In this document: in pieces, positions 46,301-54,875 of the stretch
Layout: every line of letters begins with the position of its first letter
Position numbering within the stretch: position 1 is the first letter of the stretch
Source of the DNA: Paractinoplanes rishiriensis
Lineage (GTDB): Bacteria; Actinomycetota; Actinomycetes; Mycobacteriales; Micromonosporaceae
Length of the DNA stretch: 64,000 bases
NCBI RefSeq assembly: GCF_016862375.1
Contig: NZ_BOMV01000057.1
Coordinates: 1 to 64,000 of the forward strand
Direction of reading: 5' to 3'
The notes under the pieces: generated by a model
Seen by the model: only the letters and a program-made list of their open reading frames with translations
Databases searched by the model: none
Told to the model about the DNA's origin: nothing
Program-made: the position numbers and the translations under genes

Positions 46301-49300
46301 CATCCGGCTCCCGTTGCTGGTGGCCCATGTCCCCGAGGTGGCCGAGGTGCGCGACCGGTGGTACGCCCTGCACCGGCGGCCCACGACGAGCGTGCCGGGC
46401 ATCCGGTTCTACCGCGGCGCGACCGGCGACTGGTACCACCCGGACGAGGAGTCGGCCGCCGACGCGATCACCGAGCAGATGATCGCCCCGGTTGACTTCC
46501 CCCACCTGATCGAGCGGGCCTGGCAGGACGGCGTACGCGTCTTCATCGAACACGGTCCCGCCGCGCAGTGCACCGGCTGGATCCGGCGCATCCTGGGGGA
46601 GCGGCCGCACGTCGCGGTGGCCCTGGACAACGCGCCGGGCCAGGGCCTGTGGTCATTGTCGGTGGCGGTCGCGGAATTGGCCGCCGCCGGCGTCCCGGTG
46701 CGGCAGGACGCGCTCGAGGCCTGTTTCGCCACGGTCCCACCGGCGGACCAAGGCGCGACGGTCCGCCTGCCCAAGCGGCTTCCGGCCCCGGTAGTGCTCC
46801 CGGCGCCCGGCGAATACACGGTGATGGACCCGGCCCCCGACCTCGCGCCGATGCCGGCACCTCCACCGCCAGCCGATCCGGCGGTCTCGGCAGCTCTGGC
46901 CTGGCGCACCTCGATCGCGGCCGCACACCACCAATACCTGGAGATCCAGGCCGCCGCGCACGCGCGCTTCCTGAGCGGCCGGGCAGCGGCCATCTCCGCG
47001 CTGCCCCGTCCGGCTGAGCCCGAGACGATCCAGGCGGCCGACGGCTTTCCCGGGCCGAAGTTCGACCGGGCGCAGCTCGAGCACCTCGCCTCCGGGCGGA
47101 TCTCCGAGCTGTTCGGACCGGCGTTCGCCGGGCAGGACAACGACGTGCGGCAGACCCGGATGCCCGGTCCGCCGCTGCTGCTCGCCGACCGGGTCCTCGG
47201 CATCGACGCGGCGCCGGGCTCGCTGGGCCGGGGCGTCACCTGGACCGAGACCGACGTGCACCACGATTCCTGGTTTCTCGACGCCGCCGGCCGGATGCCC
47301 GCCGGACTGGTCGTCGAGGCGGGGCAGGCCGACCTGCTGCTGATCAGCTGGCTCGGCGCCGACCTGCACAACCGGGGCGAGCGGGTCTACCGCCTGCTCG
47401 GCAGCGATGTCACCTTCCACGGCTCGCCACCCGGGGCCGGGCAGACCCTGCGCTTCGAGATCCGGGTGCTCGGGCACGTCGTACACGGTCCGGTCCGGCT
47501 TTTTTCTTTCGAGTACGACTGCCACGTGGGCGACGCATTGCTGCTCACGGTGCGGAATGGCCAGGCGGGTTTCTTCACCGATGACGAGCTGAGCCGCACC
47601 GGCGGCGTGCTCTGGGATCCCGGCGACCGGCGGCCGGAAGCCGTACCGCAGCCGAGATTCGGCGCCGGTGCGGTCGGCGCATTCGCGCGCGGGCGACCCG
47701 ACGAGTGTTTCGGGCCGGGATGGGACGTGACCCGCGCCCACGTGCGGACCCCGCGCATCGGATCGGGGCGGTTGCGGCTGCTGGATGAGGTTCCGGTCGT
47801 CGACCCCGACCGCGGATACCTCCGGGCCGAGACGGCGGTCCGCCCGGATGACTGGTTCTTCGACGGCCACTTCCACAACGACCCGTGCATGCCCGGCACC
47901 CTCATGTCGGAGGCCTGCTTCCAAGCAGTCTCGTTCTATCTGGCCGCCGGTGGGCACACGATCGACCGCGACGGCTGGCGGTTCGAACCGGTGCCGGGGC
48001 AGGTCGCCCGCATGCGGTGCCGGGGGCAGGTCACTCCCGGGAGCCGCAGGTTGACGTACGAGGTCTTCATCTCTTCGATCTCGGCCGACCCGTACCCGAC
48101 GGCCGTCGCGGACGTGCTGGTCACCGTCGACGGCGTGAAGGCGCTGCACGTGGCCGGCTGCGCCGTGCGACTGGTGCCGGACTGGCCGCTCGACCACTGG
48201 CGGCATCTCGGGCCGCCCGCCGTGCAACGGACCGTGCAACCCGAGCCGCTCGCGAGGCTCGGCGGGCTCGCCGGGCACCACGAGACCCGGCCCGTCGCGC
48301 GGATCGCGGATCTCCCGCTCGACTACGCCTCGCTGCTGGCCTGCGCCTGGGGCCGGCCGACCGACGGGCTCGGACCGATGGCCGAGGCGTTCCTGGGCGC
48401 CCGCCGCGGACCGCGTCTGCCGGGGCCGCCGTACCACTTCATGAGCCGGGTCACCGCGGTCGAGGGCCCGTATCAGGGCATGGTGGCCGGCAGTGCGGTT
48501 GTCGCGGAGTACGACGTACCGGAAAAGGCTTGGTTCTTCGAACTCGGCACGATGCCGGCCGCCGCTCTGATGGAGATCGCCCTGCAACCCTGCGGCTGGC
48601 TGGGCTGCTATGTCGGCAGCCCGGTGCAGATCGACGCGGAGCTGCTGTTCCGCAACCTCGACGGCGAACTGCGCATCCGGCGCGAGGTGCGGCCCGGTGC
48701 CCGGGTCGTGCGCACCCGCGCCGAGCTCACCAACGTGTCCCGGGCCGCCGGAATGATCATCGAGTCGTTCCGGATCGAGTGCCACGCCGACGGCGAGCCG
48801 CTGCTTAGCGGGACCGCGGTCTTCGGGTACTTCCTGACCACGGCCTTCGCGCAGCAGCCCGGCCTGCCGCCGGCCCCGGCCGAGCGCGAACGCCTGACCG
48901 AGCGGTGCGACAACGTGCCGGAGTTGCGTCACCCGGCCGACCCTGTGCTCCTGATGCTCGACCGGATCACCGGTTACTGGCCCGAGGGCGGGGCCGCCGG
49001 TCTGGGCCGCGTGCGGGCCGAGAAGGACGTCGATGCCGGTGACTGGTTCTTCAAGGCGCACTTCTTCCAGGACCCGGTCATGCCCGGCTCGCTCGGCGTC
49101 GAGGCGATGTGCCAGCTGTTGCAGTGGTATCTGATCGAGCGTGGCTTCGGGACGCACTTCGAACCCGTCGCGCTCGACGAGCCGCTGAGGTGGACCTATC
49201 GGGGCCAGGTGGTGCCCACCGACCGGCTGATCACCGTCGAGCTGGAAATCCTCGAGGTCGGCGACCGGACCGCGTTCGCCCGGGGCTGGCTCTGGGTGGA

Positions 49301-49364
49301 CGGCCGCCGGATCTATCGGGTCGACCGGCTCGGCGCCCGGGCGGCGCTCAGGTTTGGGCCGTGA
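43314..49364 (+). CDS. PfaC/PfaB-like synthase: KS-chain length factor-AT-four hotdog domains
   Basis: This 2016-aa protein continues the Pfa-like machine. KS1 (1-440) has an active Cys167 in DAACASAL and His in EGHATGTPIGD and VGHLLTASGA. A second KS-like domain (about 455-700) lacks the Cys, reading FAVSAEEASG near 572, so it is a chain length factor. An acyltransferase-like domain has Ser889 in LGYSSGESAAL. Then come four FabA-like hotdog units (about 1280-1420, 1475-1640, 1690-1850, 1860-2010). Two carry catalytic-type motifs, HFHNDPCMPG near 1519 and HFFQDPVMPG near 1916. These would dehydrate and possibly isomerise the growing chain. GTG 43314 overlaps the previous stop. Confidence 0.9.
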   Translation: MTDRAEFEPIAIVGRGCVLPGALSPGQFWANIAAGRVDLDEVRPDDWRLPPGSLGATAGIVRAFTFDPSGFPAEAAGYDPALQWVLHAGRAALREAGDRARPERSGLILGNLGYPSRGLAAYAEKIWLGEPPGATDPRARFCSGLWAHTAANDLGLGGGSLALDAACASALYAIKIACDRLHDGTADLMLAGAVSGCDGLIIDAGFAALGALSPSGRSRPFQRGADGLIPAEGAALLAFMRLRDAVAAHVPVLGVVRGIGLSNDGRTGGFLVPAEEGQIQAMRTAYRLAGFGPETVELLEGHATGTPIGDAVEARSTARYFGERPEPLPIGSAKSNVGHLLTASGAAGLLKLLGAIQHGTRPATAGAADPIDELCDGPLRLLQANEPWAGPRRRAAISAFGFGGNNAHLVVEAFDGRPAFQVAVPGRRAPAEVAIVAIGARVGGLDADGFRDAVLSGQIPGAAPDTVEVALDGLRYPPRDLEETLGQQLLVLEAAREAVRGVALPPQRTAVLVGLGCDPEVARAGARRRLGAGDEFSPPLTAARVLGAMANIAANRIGGQLGLSGPGFAVSAEEASGIAALELAARALRAGEIDAALVGAVDLSDEPVHHAAVAALKRTAEPADAAVVLVLKRRDDARRDGDQILALLDREAPASAAAGSVPSGLFGSPHAAAGLLDVAVAAVALRHRARPRAGQPAQPHLGAATADVVTPVLGAPPARIRLRAADVAPWAPAPVPRLHLYSGANRSAVLTAAAAGVQSDTGPARLAVLARHPAELSGLLDNARAWLGGEAPRPPGVAFRETPIGGETAFVYPMSSSFYAGMGADLALAFAPLVAATDGAPLVSWLYQGRAAPEPLDEILAAGFLSGLHTRISRDVLGIEPQAALGYSSGESAALVALGAWTDVPALAADARADGLFTHDLSGDLRAVRRYWERHGIDGERWAGYLLAADVALVRRMVAGERAVYLSAVCAPGICVIAGEEKACTAFAERFDQAARIRLPLLVAHVPEVAEVRDRWYALHRRPTTSVPGIRFYRGATGDWYHPDEESAADAITEQMIAPVDFPHLIERAWQDGVRVFIEHGPAAQCTGWIRRILGERPHVAVALDNAPGQGLWSLSVAVAELAAAGVPVRQDALEACFATVPPADQGATVRLPKRLPAPVVLPAPGEYTVMDPAPDLAPMPAPPPPADPAVSAALAWRTSIAAAHHQYLEIQAAAHARFLSGRAAAISALPRPAEPETIQAADGFPGPKFDRAQLEHLASGRISELFGPAFAGQDNDVRQTRMPGPPLLLADRVLGIDAAPGSLGRGVTWTETDVHHDSWFLDAAGRMPAGLVVEAGQADLLLISWLGADLHNRGERVYRLLGSDVTFHGSPPGAGQTLRFEIRVLGHVVHGPVRLFSFEYDCHVGDALLLTVRNGQAGFFTDDELSRTGGVLWDPGDRRPEAVPQPRFGAGAVGAFARGRPDECFGPGWDVTRAHVRTPRIGSGRLRLLDEVPVVDPDRGYLRAETAVRPDDWFFDGHFHNDPCMPGTLMSEACFQAVSFYLAAGGHTIDRDGWRFEPVPGQVARMRCRGQVTPGSRRLTYEVFISSISADPYPTAVADVLVTVDGVKALHVAGCAVRLVPDWPLDHWRHLGPPAVQRTVQPEPLARLGGLAGHHETRPVARIADLPLDYASLLACAWGRPTDGLGPMAEAFLGARRGPRLPGPPYHFMSRVTAVEGPYQGMVAGSAVVAEYDVPEKAWFFELGTMPAAALMEIALQPCGWLGCYVGSPVQIDAELLFRNLDGELRIRREVRPGARVVRTRAELTNVSRAAGMIIESFRIECHADGEPLLSGTAVFGYFLTTAFAQQPGLPPAPAERERLTERCDNVPELRHPADPVLLMLDRITGYWPEGGAAGLGRVRAEKDVDAGDWFFKAHFFQDPVMPGSLGVEAMCQLLQWYLIERGFGTHFEPVALDEPLRWTYRGQVVPTDRLITVELEILEVGDRTAFARGWLWVDGRRIYRVDRLGARAALRFGP

Positions 49365-50950
49365 TGGCCGAATTGGCGGACGTGGTGGACGAGCGCCGGT
49401 CCGGCCGGTGGCGGCGAGAGCCCGGTGGTGATTCCGGGCTTCTGCGGTTGTCGTTCGGCGTGCTGGGTCTTGGTGCTTTCTGGTTCGTGCTCAACCTGAT
49501 CACGCCGGTGGGGCCGCCGGGACTGCTGTGGCTGTGCGGGCCGCTGGCCGCCCTCGTGGTCGCGGTGAACTTCTGGCAGGTGAGCCGAATCGTCGCGCTG
49601 CCGGTGCCCACACGGCGGTTCTGGCGGCACATCGCTGTTGCCGCCATGCTGGTCGCGGCGGGCAAAACGGTACAGGCGCTGGGGATCTTCCGGCAGCCCG
49701 GCAGCAACGGCGTCGACAACATCCCGGCCTACCTGGTCCTGAGCAGCCTCGCGATGTCCGTCGTCATCTTCGCGTTGTTCCGGTTGCCGATCGCCGCCCG
49801 TACCCGGAGTGAGCGCCTGCGGTTCATGCTGGACAGCGCCACGGTGACGACCGGCGCCGGCATCTTCATCTGGCATTTCGACACCCGGCTGAGCCTCGCC
49901 GCGAACGACGCTCGCGCGTTGCTCATCCGGGGGCTGCTGATGGTGCTGGCACTGGTCGTCGTTCTCGCGGTGGCCAAGACCATGCTGGTCGGCCGTGAGT
50001 TCGTGGACCGGTCGGCGCTGCGTTGGCTGGCGCTGGCCATCTTCGTGGGCGCGACGGGTACCCTGCTGCGGCCGCTGATCCCGGTGGACCGGTCGTTCCT
50101 GGAGGTCACCCAGGTGACGGTGCCGGTGATCATGTGTCTTGGCGGCTGGGCCGCGCATCGGCAGCGGGCGGCCGCGGTGGGCGGCGCGACGACAACCGAG
50201 GGGGACCGGCGCAGGTCGTACAGCCTGCTTCCGTACGGCGCGGTGGCCGCCGTCGACGCCCTGCTGGTGGTGCTCGCCCTTGTTGGCGACCACTCGGATC
50301 AGATCGCGGTGGTGATGGGCGCGGTGTTCCTCACCGCTCTTGTCATGGCCCGGCAGGTGCTCGTGCTCCGGGAGAACAGCCGGCTGCTCACCCGCCTCGA
50401 CCACAGCGCCACCCACGACGCGTTGACCGGGCTGCCCAACCGCGCCCTGCTCGAGAAGCGTCTCGAGCGCAGTCTCGCCGCCGCCGACGACCGGCTTGTG
50501 ACGGTGGCGCTCATCGACCTCGACGACTTCAAGGAGATCAACGACACCCTCGGCCACGACGCCGGCGACCAAATGCTGATCGAGTTCGCGCGGCGGCTGG
50601 CGGGCTGCGTGCGGGACGGCGACACGGTGGCCCGCCTCGGCGGGGACGAGTTCGTGGCGGTGCTGGACGGCGCCGACCGCGCCGAGGCCGACCGGGTGGC
50701 GGGACGGATGGTGGCGGCGCTGCGGCCGGCCACGACCATTGACGGCCACGACGTTCCGCTGCGGGCCAGCATCGGCCTCGCGACCGGCCGGGCCGGTGAC
50801 GACGCGGCCGTGCTGCGCCGCCGGGCCGACGTGGCGATGTACCTGGCCAAGGAGGTCGACGGCACCGCCTACCTGCACCACGAAAAGAACAAAACGGGAG
50901 AAAGTCGCCGGCCGGAGCCCGCCGGCAGCGGAGGCGGCCGGGGCCGCTGA
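49364..50950 (+). CDS. Membrane-bound GGDEF diguanylate cyclase
   Basis: This 528-aa protein has an N-terminal membrane domain of about eight or nine hydrophobic helices (residues about 25-335) and a C-terminal GGDEF domain (about 350-505) with an intact RLGGDEFVAVL active site. RDGD precedes it at the position of the inhibitory RxxD site, so product inhibition is likely. It should make cyclic di-GMP. ATG 49364 shares its A with the synthase's TGA (TGATG); a GTG at 49361 would also work. This coupling ties its translation to the lipid synthase genes. No EAL domain is present. Confidence 0.9.
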   Translation: MAELADVVDERRSGRWRREPGGDSGLLRLSFGVLGLGAFWFVLNLITPVGPPGLLWLCGPLAALVVAVNFWQVSRIVALPVPTRRFWRHIAVAAMLVAAGKTVQALGIFRQPGSNGVDNIPAYLVLSSLAMSVVIFALFRLPIAARTRSERLRFMLDSATVTTGAGIFIWHFDTRLSLAANDARALLIRGLLMVLALVVVLAVAKTMLVGREFVDRSALRWLALAIFVGATGTLLRPLIPVDRSFLEVTQVTVPVIMCLGGWAAHRQRAAAVGGATTTEGDRRRSYSLLPYGAVAAVDALLVVLALVGDHSDQIAVVMGAVFLTALVMARQVLVLRENSRLLTRLDHSATHDALTGLPNRALLEKRLERSLAAADDRLVTVALIDLDDFKEINDTLGHDAGDQMLIEFARRLAGCVRDGDTVARLGGDEFVAVLDGADRAEADRVAGRMVAALRPATTIDGHDVPLRASIGLATGRAGDDAAVLRRRADVAMYLAKEVDGTAYLHHEKNKTGESRRPEPAGSGGGRGR

Positions 50951-50958
50951 GGTGCCGC

Positions 50959-50992
50959 GCCCGCCGGCCGGCGCCGTTGCCGGTCGGCGGGC
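50959..50992. terminator. Strong hairpin between convergent genes
   Basis: GCCCGCCGGCCGGC (50959-50972) pairs with GCCGGTCGGCGGGC (50979-50992) around a 6-base loop, a 14-bp stem with one G-U type pair. It lies in the 51-bp gap between the convergent GGDEF and amidohydrolase genes and can serve both strands. Confidence 0.75.
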
Positions 50993-51001
50993 GGGCGGTC
51001 C

Positions 51002-51994
51002 TCAGGAATCCAGCTTCAGCAACCGGGCGGCGGTGCCGCCGCGGATGGCGTCGCGGGTCTCCTCGTCGAGCCGGGCCGAGGCGATCTGGCCCAGCGGGTC
51101 GTAGTGGCCCATGTCGAAGGGGTAGTCGGTGCCGATGATGACGTGGTCGGCGCCCATCTGCTGGACCAGGAACTCCAGGTGCGGGGCGTCGAAGACCAGG
51201 CAGTCCACGTAGATCTGCTTGAGGTACGTCGACGGCGGGCGGGTGATGTGGTGCCGGCCCTCGGGACGCTCCTCGTACGCGTGGTCCATCCGCGACGAGT
51301 AGAACGGCAGGTAGCCGCCGCCGTGCACGGCCACCAGCTTGAGCCCGGGGTGCTCCTCCAGGACGCCGCCGTGGATGATCCGGCTCAGCGCCACCGTGGT
51401 GTCCAGCGGGTTGCCGATCACGTTGGTCAGGTAGTACTTGCGGAAGCGTTCGCCGCCGGTGAAGCCGTTCGGGTGCAGCATCACCACCACGTCGAGTTCC
51501 TCGGCCTTGGCGAAGAACGGGCGGAACCGCCGGTCGTCCAGGTCGACGCCCATCACGTTGGTGTTGATCTCGACGCCGCGGAAGTCGTACTCGCGCACGC
51601 AACGTTCGAGCTCCTCGACGGCGGCGGCCACGTCCTGCATGGGCACCGTGGCCAGGCCGACGAATCGGTCCGGGTGGTCGGCGACGATCTTGGCCAGGTT
51701 CTCGTTCTGCATCCGGGCCAGGTCGCGGGCCAGCGACGGGTCGGCCCAGTAGAAGTAGCCGGCCGGCGCCACCGAGATGGCCTGCACGTCGATGCCCATC
51801 CGGTCCAGGTCGGCGATCCGGGTCTGAGGGTCGGTCGCCTTCGGCATGATGTCGCGGACGTGCTGCACCTGGTAGGCGTTGGTCTCGTCGCCGCCGAAAT
51901 AGGTGAACGGCTCCCACTCCGGCGCCATCAGGCCGTCGACCAGGGGCAGGCAGTCGGGCAGGATCACATGGCCGTGAATGTCAACGGTACGCAT
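51002..51994 (-). CDS. Amidohydrolase 2-family protein (ACMS decarboxylase-like)
   Basis: This 330-aa TIM-barrel metal hydrolase has the N-terminal metal ligands DIHGH, a middle His in VVVMLHPNGF, His in KLVAVHGGGYLPF, and the catalytic Asp in VIIGTDYPFDMG. These mark the amidohydrolase-2 group, which includes aminocarboxymuconate-semialdehyde decarboxylase and several hydroxybenzoate decarboxylases. Decarboxylation or hydrolysis of a ring-derived acid is therefore likely. It is the last gene of the leftward ABC importer operon, 8 bp after the HisD-like gene. Confidence 0.87.
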   Translation of the reverse strand: MRTVDIHGHVILPDCLPLVDGLMAPEWEPFTYFGGDETNAYQVQHVRDIMPKATDPQTRIADLDRMGIDVQAISVAPAGYFYWADPSLARDLARMQNENLAKIVADHPDRFVGLATVPMQDVAAAVEELERCVREYDFRGVEINTNVMGVDLDDRRFRPFFAKAEELDVVVMLHPNGFTGGERFRKYYLTNVIGNPLDTTVALSRIIHGGVLEEHPGLKLVAVHGGGYLPFYSSRMDHAYEERPEGRHHITRPPSTYLKQIYVDCLVFDAPHLEFLVQQMGADHVIIGTDYPFDMGHYDPLGQIASARLDEETRDAIRGGTAARLLKLDS

Positions 51995-52002
51995 CTACTT
52001 CC

Positions 52003-53259
52003 TTAACTCGTGAGTGCGGGCGCCCAGGGCAGGGCGGCACCGCCGTACTTGGCGGCTCGGACGTCGCCGGAGCGGGCGTGGCCCTCGAACAGCTCCACCC
52101 GTGCGGCCCGGCCGCACAACTCGCCCAACGCGGCGCTGGCGGCGGGGTTCCGGACCTCCTGATAGGTCACCGTGCGCAGGTACTTACCGACCCACAGGCC
52201 GCCGGTGTAGCGGGCGGCGCCCCGGGTGGGCAGCACGTGGTTGGTGCCGATGACCTTGTCGCCGTACGAGACGCAGGTGCCCTCGCCGAGGAACAGCGCG
52301 CCGTAGTGCCGCATCTTGTCGAGCGCCTCGCGCGGGTTGCGGGTCAGCACCTGCACGTGCTCGCTCGCGTAGGAGTCGGCCAGCGCGTAGGCGGCATCCA
52401 GGTCGGCCACCACGTGTACCTCGCCGTGGTCGCGCCAGGCCGGTCCGGCCATGTCGGCGGTCGGCATGTCCGGCAGGATCGCCTCGATGTGCGCCACCGT
52501 CTCCCGGGCCAGGGCCTCCGACGTCGTGATGAGTACGGCGGGCGAGTCCGGCCCGTGTTCGGCCTGGCTGAGCAGGTCGACCGCCACCACGAACGGGTCG
52601 GCCTCGTCGTCGGCGATCACCAGGATCTCGGTGGGGCCGGCGAACAGGTCGATCCCGACCTCGCCGAACAGTTGCCGCTTCGCCTCGGCCACATACGCGT
52701 TGCCCGGCCCGGCGATCAGGTCGACCCGGCCGATCGTCTCGGTGCCGAGCGCCATCGCGGCCACCGCCTGCACCCCGCCGAGCACGTAGATCTCGTCGGC
52801 GCCGGCCAGGTGCATCGCGGCGATGGTGGCCGGCGGGATCTCCCCGCGCAGCGGCGGCGTGCAGGCCGTCACCCGCTCCACGCCCGCCACCTTCGCGGTC
52901 ACCACGGTCATGTGCGCCGAGGCGGTCAGCGGGTACCGGCCGCCGGGCACGTATGCCCCGGACGCCACGATCGGCAGGTGCCGGTGCCCGAGGAAGACGC
53001 CGGGCTGGCTCTCCACCTCGAGGTCGAGCATCGTCTCGCGCTGCGCCTGGGCGAAGTCGCGGATGTTGGCCTGCACGGTCCGGATGTCGTCGAGGACCGT
53101 ATCCGGCACCGACGCCACGATCTTTTCCACCTGAGCCTGATCGAGCCGGAACGAATCAGGAGTCCACCGATCAAATTGGGAAGAGTAGCGGCGCACCGCC
53201 GGGTCACCGTCGGCCCGGATGTCCTCGATCACGCCGCGGACGACGTCAGAGACGCTCAT
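52003..53259 (-). CDS. Histidinol-dehydrogenase paralogue (HpsN-like catabolic dehydrogenase)
   Basis: This 418-aa protein is a HisD-family NAD-dependent dehydrogenase: SGAYVPGGRYPLTASAHMTVV, RVDLIAGPGNAYVAEAKRQLFG, DLFAGPTEILVIAD, LLSQAEHGPDSPAVLIT and SEHVQVLT are family motifs. No other his genes lie nearby, and it sits in an ABC importer operon. That favours a catabolic paralogue such as sulfopropanediol dehydrogenase HpsN rather than histidine biosynthesis. It would oxidise an alcohol to a carboxylate in two steps. The actual substrate is unknown. Its ATG begins one base after the ATPase stop codon. Confidence 0.85.
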   Translation of the reverse strand: MSVSDVVRGVIEDIRADGDPAVRRYSSQFDRWTPDSFRLDQAQVEKIVASVPDTVLDDIRTVQANIRDFAQAQRETMLDLEVESQPGVFLGHRHLPIVASGAYVPGGRYPLTASAHMTVVTAKVAGVERVTACTPPLRGEIPPATIAAMHLAGADEIYVLGGVQAVAAMALGTETIGRVDLIAGPGNAYVAEAKRQLFGEVGIDLFAGPTEILVIADDEADPFVVAVDLLSQAEHGPDSPAVLITTSEALARETVAHIEAILPDMPTADMAGPAWRDHGEVHVVADLDAAYALADSYASEHVQVLTRNPREALDKMRHYGALFLGEGTCVSYGDKVIGTNHVLPTRGAARYTGGLWVGKYLRTVTYQEVRNPAASAALGELCGRAARVELFEGHARSGDVRAAKYGGAALPWAPALTS

Positions 53260-53260
53260 G

Positions 53261-54025
53261 TCAGGCCACCGCCTCGGGCGTACGGCTGATGGCTTTCATG
53301 GCTTCCAACCGCCCCAGCACCTCGGCCTGCAGCGTGGCCACGGTCGGGTCGGTCTGCCGCCGCGGCCGGGGCAGGTCGATGCTGATGTCCTCGTAGATCT
53401 TGCCGCCGGGCTGGAGCACGATGATCCGGTCGGACAGCTCGACCGCCTCGACCACGTCGTGCGTCACGAACACGACCGTCTTCTTGGACTGGGCCCAGAT
53501 GTCCTGCAGCTGGGCGCGCAGGCCACGGGCGGTGATCGCGTCGAGGTGGCTGAACGGCTCGTCCATCAGCAGCAGGTCCGGTTCGACCGCGAACGCCCGG
53601 GCGATGCCGACCCGCTGCTGCATGCCGCCGGAGAGCTGGCCGGGGAAGAAGTCGGCGTTCTTGGCCAGGCCCACCATGTCCAGGTATTTCCGGGCCCGGG
53701 CCTTGGTCGCCTCGCTCTGGTCGTCCTGCACGTACATCATGTTGCGCATCACGCTGCGCCACGGCAGCAGGCGCGGGTCCTGGAACACGTACCCCATCCG
53801 GGCCGGCCCGCCGGAGTCGCTGGTCAGGCTGATGTCGCCGGAGGTGTGCTCCTCGACGCCGGAGATGATGTTGAGCAGGGTGCTCTTGCCGCATCCGGAC
53901 GGGCCGACGATCGACACGAACGTCCCGCCGCGCACCTCGAACGAGATGTCGTCGAGGACCCGGCTGGCCTTGGCCGTGCCGACGCCGAAGGTCTTGGCGA
54001 GGTTCTTGATGGTCAGGACTGCCAC
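53261..54025 (-). CDS. ABC transporter ATP-binding protein (nitrate/sulfonate/taurine type)
   Basis: This 254-aa ATPase has Walker A VGPSGCGKST, a Q-loop YVFQDPRLLPWR, signature LSGGMQQRVGIARAF, Walker B LLLMDEPFSHLD and the H-loop VTHDVVEAV. The PRLLPWR segment is typical of SsuB/TauB/NrtD-type importers. It powers the importer formed by the two permeases and the binding protein encoded upstream. Confidence 0.93.
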   Translation of the reverse strand: MAVLTIKNLAKTFGVGTAKASRVLDDISFEVRGGTFVSIVGPSGCGKSTLLNIISGVEEHTSGDISLTSDSGGPARMGYVFQDPRLLPWRSVMRNMMYVQDDQSEATKARARKYLDMVGLAKNADFFPGQLSGGMQQRVGIARAFAVEPDLLLMDEPFSHLDAITARGLRAQLQDIWAQSKKTVVFVTHDVVEAVELSDRIIVLQPGGKIYEDISIDLPRPRRQTDPTVATLQAEVLGRLEAMKAISRTPEAVA

Positions 54026-54050
54026 GGGAACTCCTGGAGGTAGAGGGTCA

Positions 54051-54875
54051 TCAGGCGGCGTCCCGCCAGCGGAAGGCTCGCTGGATCATGCGGTCGAGCA
54101 CGAACCGGTCGAGGATCACGATGAAGCCGACGAACAGCACCACCCAGGCCGCGAACCCGCCGAACCGGTTGGCGTCGTACCACCACCGGGCGCGGTAGCC
54201 GACGCCTCCGCCGCCGCCGAACCACTCGGCCAGCAGCACGCCGTTCCAGCCGATGATGATCGCGAAGCGGACGCCGGCCGCCACGTATCCGGTGACCGCC
54301 GGCAGCACCAGATCCTTGATCCGGCGGGACAGCGGCACCTGGTACGTGGTCGACATGTCCCGCAGGTCGCGGGAGACGCCGCGAACGCCCTGTGCCACGT
54401 TGACCACCACGAACGGCACCGAGGTGAGGAACGTCGTGATGATCGGGCTCATGTCGCCGAAGCCGAACCACATCACGGTCAGGAACGACCAGATGATCGC
54501 CGGAATGGACAGGCCGACCAGCACCGGGCTCTCGAAGAACGCCCGGCCCAGCTGGGACAGGCCCATCACCACGCCGACCGCGATGCCGACGACGGTGGCC
54601 AGCGCCACACCCACGCCGAACCGGTAGAGCGTCGAGCCGAAGTTGCCGAACACCTCGCCGCGCGAGAACTCGTCGACGAGCCGCTGCACCACCTCGACCG
54701 GCCCGGGTACCCGGGCGAAGATCGCCGACATCAGCACCCAGAACAGGAAGAAGGACAGCAGTGCCGCGACCCGGGCCGCGTTGTCCGAGGTGAGCCGCTT
54801 GCGCCAGGCCGGGATGCTCTGCTCGATCTCGGCGGTGGAGCGGCGGGCTTTCACGGGGGTCATCGTGGTGCTCAC
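54051..54875 (-). CDS. ABC transporter permease (second subunit)
   Basis: This 274-aa BPD_transp_1 permease has about six membrane segments, starting near residue 33, with the family's coupling EAA-like loop near DLRDMSTTYQVPLSRRIKDLVLP. GTG 54875 overlaps the stop of the first permease gene as GTGA; the longer open frame is an overlap with that gene. Having two different permeases implies a heterodimeric channel. Confidence 0.9.
   Translation of the reverse strand: MSTTMTPVKARRSTAEIEQSIPAWRKRLTSDNAARVAALLSFFLFWVLMSAIFARVPGPVEVVQRLVDEFSRGEVFGNFGSTLYRFGVGVALATVVGIAVGVVMGLSQLGRAFFESPVLVGLSIPAIIWSFLTVMWFGFGDMSPIITTFLTSVPFVVVNVAQGVRGVSRDLRDMSTTYQVPLSRRIKDLVLPAVTGYVAAGVRFAIIIGWNGVLLAEWFGGGGGVGYRARWWYDANRFGGFAAWVVLFVGFIVILDRFVLDRMIQRAFRWRDAA

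Noticed and set aside
52003..53259. Histidine biosynthesis gene hisD
   Set aside because: No other his genes are nearby and it lies in an ABC importer operon, so a catabolic paralogue is more likely.
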